Assembly (NCBI GenBank): GCA_028704295.1
Contig: JAQVLF010000006.1
Location: 1-22,145 of the forward strand
Length of the DNA stretch: 22,145 nucleotides
Reading direction: 5' to 3'
Origin: Minisyncoccota bacterium
GTDB taxonomy: Bacteria > Patescibacteriota > Minisyncoccia > Minisyncoccales > Minisyncoccaceae
The translations under genes were made by a program, and so were the position numbers. Below, piece by piece: positions 21,240 through 22,145 of this stretch. The notes beneath the pieces are model-generated. The model searched no databases, had not been told where the DNA came from, and saw nothing but the letters and a program-made list of their open reading frames with translations. How positions within the stretch are numbered: position 1 is the first letter of the stretch; each line of letters starts with the position of its first letter.

Positions 21240-22145
21240 AGAAAGCAAAATCATATTTGACAGAAACTCTATAAGGACTATGGCAAAGGACATTAGGTTC
21301 CTTCAAGAAAAAAATACTTCTTTAAATCAGGAAGCATTTTTAGGTGGTTTAAAGCAAACAGAAGATATTGAAAAGGCAGAAATTAAAGTTGAAGAAAAAG
21401 CAATTAAAGACGATAAGTTAAGCAAAGAGCGAGAAAAAATACAAAACCTCATCAAAACCTTGGATCTAGTTTCATCTAAAAAAGACGATGTCTTAAGAAA
21501 TGAAATTTCTGTTTTAGAAGAAAAAGACGAGAATAACCAAATTCAAGTCAAAACGCCTCTTAAAACACAGGTTTTAGAAGAAAGCAACACCACTGTTCAA
21601 AAAGAAGAAGAAAAAGGAGCAGAGCCGATTATAGCTCCAAAAATGAGCATAAAAGATGCTGTCTTAAGTGAATCAAAGCCTAATTTGGAAGACGAACAAT
21701 TTTCTCAGATTTTAAAGGAAGAAAAAGATTTAAATGATTCAGAGAATATATTTGAGGAATTGCAAGAAATAGAAGAAGTTAAGGATGTTCTTAAAGAAGA
21801 AAACGATAAAGCAGAATTAAAAGGCGTCAAAGAAGAAATAAAGGAGCTAATAATTGAAGAAGTTAAAGAAGATCTTATCCTTCAAAAAACAGACGAAGAG
21901 AAAATCGAGGAAATAGAGGAGCAAATAAAAAATATAGAAGAGGAAGAGAAGTTAGTTAATGAGAAAATTAAGCCTTTTGAAGAAAATATTCAAAATATAT
22001 TTGCCGCAATAGAAGCATTGAAAAGCAAAGTTAGGGAGATTAGGAAAGAGGAAAGAAATGTTTATCAAAAAAAATCTGAGATTGAATCAAAAGAAAAACT
22101 GGCAAGCGAAGATCAAAAACAAGATATAGAAAAAGAAAGATGGAA
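21214..22145 (+). CDS. Glu/Lys-rich coiled-coil protein, partial
   Basis: I do not recognise this gene. A continuous frame begins at the ATG at 21,214 inside the end of pnp (26 bp overlap) and runs off the right edge without a stop (310 codons seen). The product is highly charged. It has an N-terminal motif FDRNSIRTMAKDIRFLQEKN (about 15-34), which looks conserved rather than random, then a long acidic region dominated by EE/EK pairs, and finally a heptad-like coiled coil (about 215-310, for example KIEEIEEQIKNIEEEEKL). No membrane segment or signal peptide is seen. Overlap with pnp suggests co-expression; structural or scaffold roles are only guesses. Confidence 0.75.
   Translation, partial: MDNPQVQTEESKIIFDRNSIRTMAKDIRFLQEKNTSLNQEAFLGGLKQTEDIEKAEIKVEEKAIKDDKLSKEREKIQNLIKTLDLVSSKKDDVLRNEISVLEEKDENNQIQVKTPLKTQVLEESNTTVQKEEEKGAEPIIAPKMSIKDAVLSESKPNLEDEQFSQILKEEKDLNDSENIFEELQEIEEVKDVLKEENDKAELKGVKEEIKELIIEEVKEDLILQKTDEEKIEEIEEQIKNIEEEEKLVNEKIKPFEENIQNIFAAIEALKSKVREIRKEERNVYQKKSEIESKEKLASEDQKQDIEKERW

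Overview
The window looks like a piece of a Candidate Phyla Radiation / Patescibacteria chromosome, probably Parcubacteria-like. This is an inference from: strong AT bias, very tight gene packing with 1-26 bp overlaps, almost no Shine-Dalgarno sequences, tRNA genes without encoded CCA, a pseudopilin fused to a LamG domain, a TrbC/VirB2-like pilin, and a fatty-acid-scavenging rather than fatty-acid-synthesising lipid locus. TGA is used as a stop, so the code appears standard.

Left block (about 1-5,640), almost all on the minus strand. One apparent operon runs from a near-consensus promoter at 5,391-5,363 through nusA, tig (trigger factor), clpP, a membrane-anchored protein of unknown function, lemA and htpX, and ends in tRNA-Ser(GGA). 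It combines transcription elongation control, nascent-chain folding and two proteolytic quality-control systems. The nusA leader holds a terminator-like hairpin covered by a ten-codon reading frame. A Com-like zinc-ribbon fragment at the left edge converges on, and overlaps, the tRNA.

Middle block (about 5,640-10,580). Gene polarity flips here and everything further right is on the plus strand. It holds the CCA-adding enzyme (cca), a P-type cation ATPase with unusual catalytic motifs, two perfect parS-like palindromes (one inside cca, one over its stop codon), a striking ~470 bp GC-richer array of phased GCGGACAA units, and, after the ATPase, an AT-rich spacer with DnaA-box-like words followed by TAA/TTA-rich sequence. 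Together these suggest an origin-proximal region, although dnaA, dnaN, parA and parB are not in the window.

Right block A (10,583-18,093). After the LamG pseudopilin, a promoter whose predicted start site falls on the first ATG drives one continuous lipid operon: plsY - carS-like CTP transferase - short MscS-like membrane protein - FakA fused to a DegV/FakB-like domain - two free FakB/DegV proteins - two further, divergent PlsY-like proteins - tRNA-Arg(UCG). The reading is that host- or neighbour-derived fatty acids are bound by FakB, phosphorylated by FakA, transferred by PlsY-type enzymes, and perhaps activated with CTP by a CarS-like enzyme of archaeal type. I consider this the most interesting biological system in the window.

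Right block B (18,246-22,145). A leaderless T4SS-type pilin, tRNA-Lys(CUU), rpsO, an intrinsic terminator over the rpsO stop, pnp, and a partial Glu/Lys-rich coiled-coil protein that overlaps the end of pnp and runs off the window.
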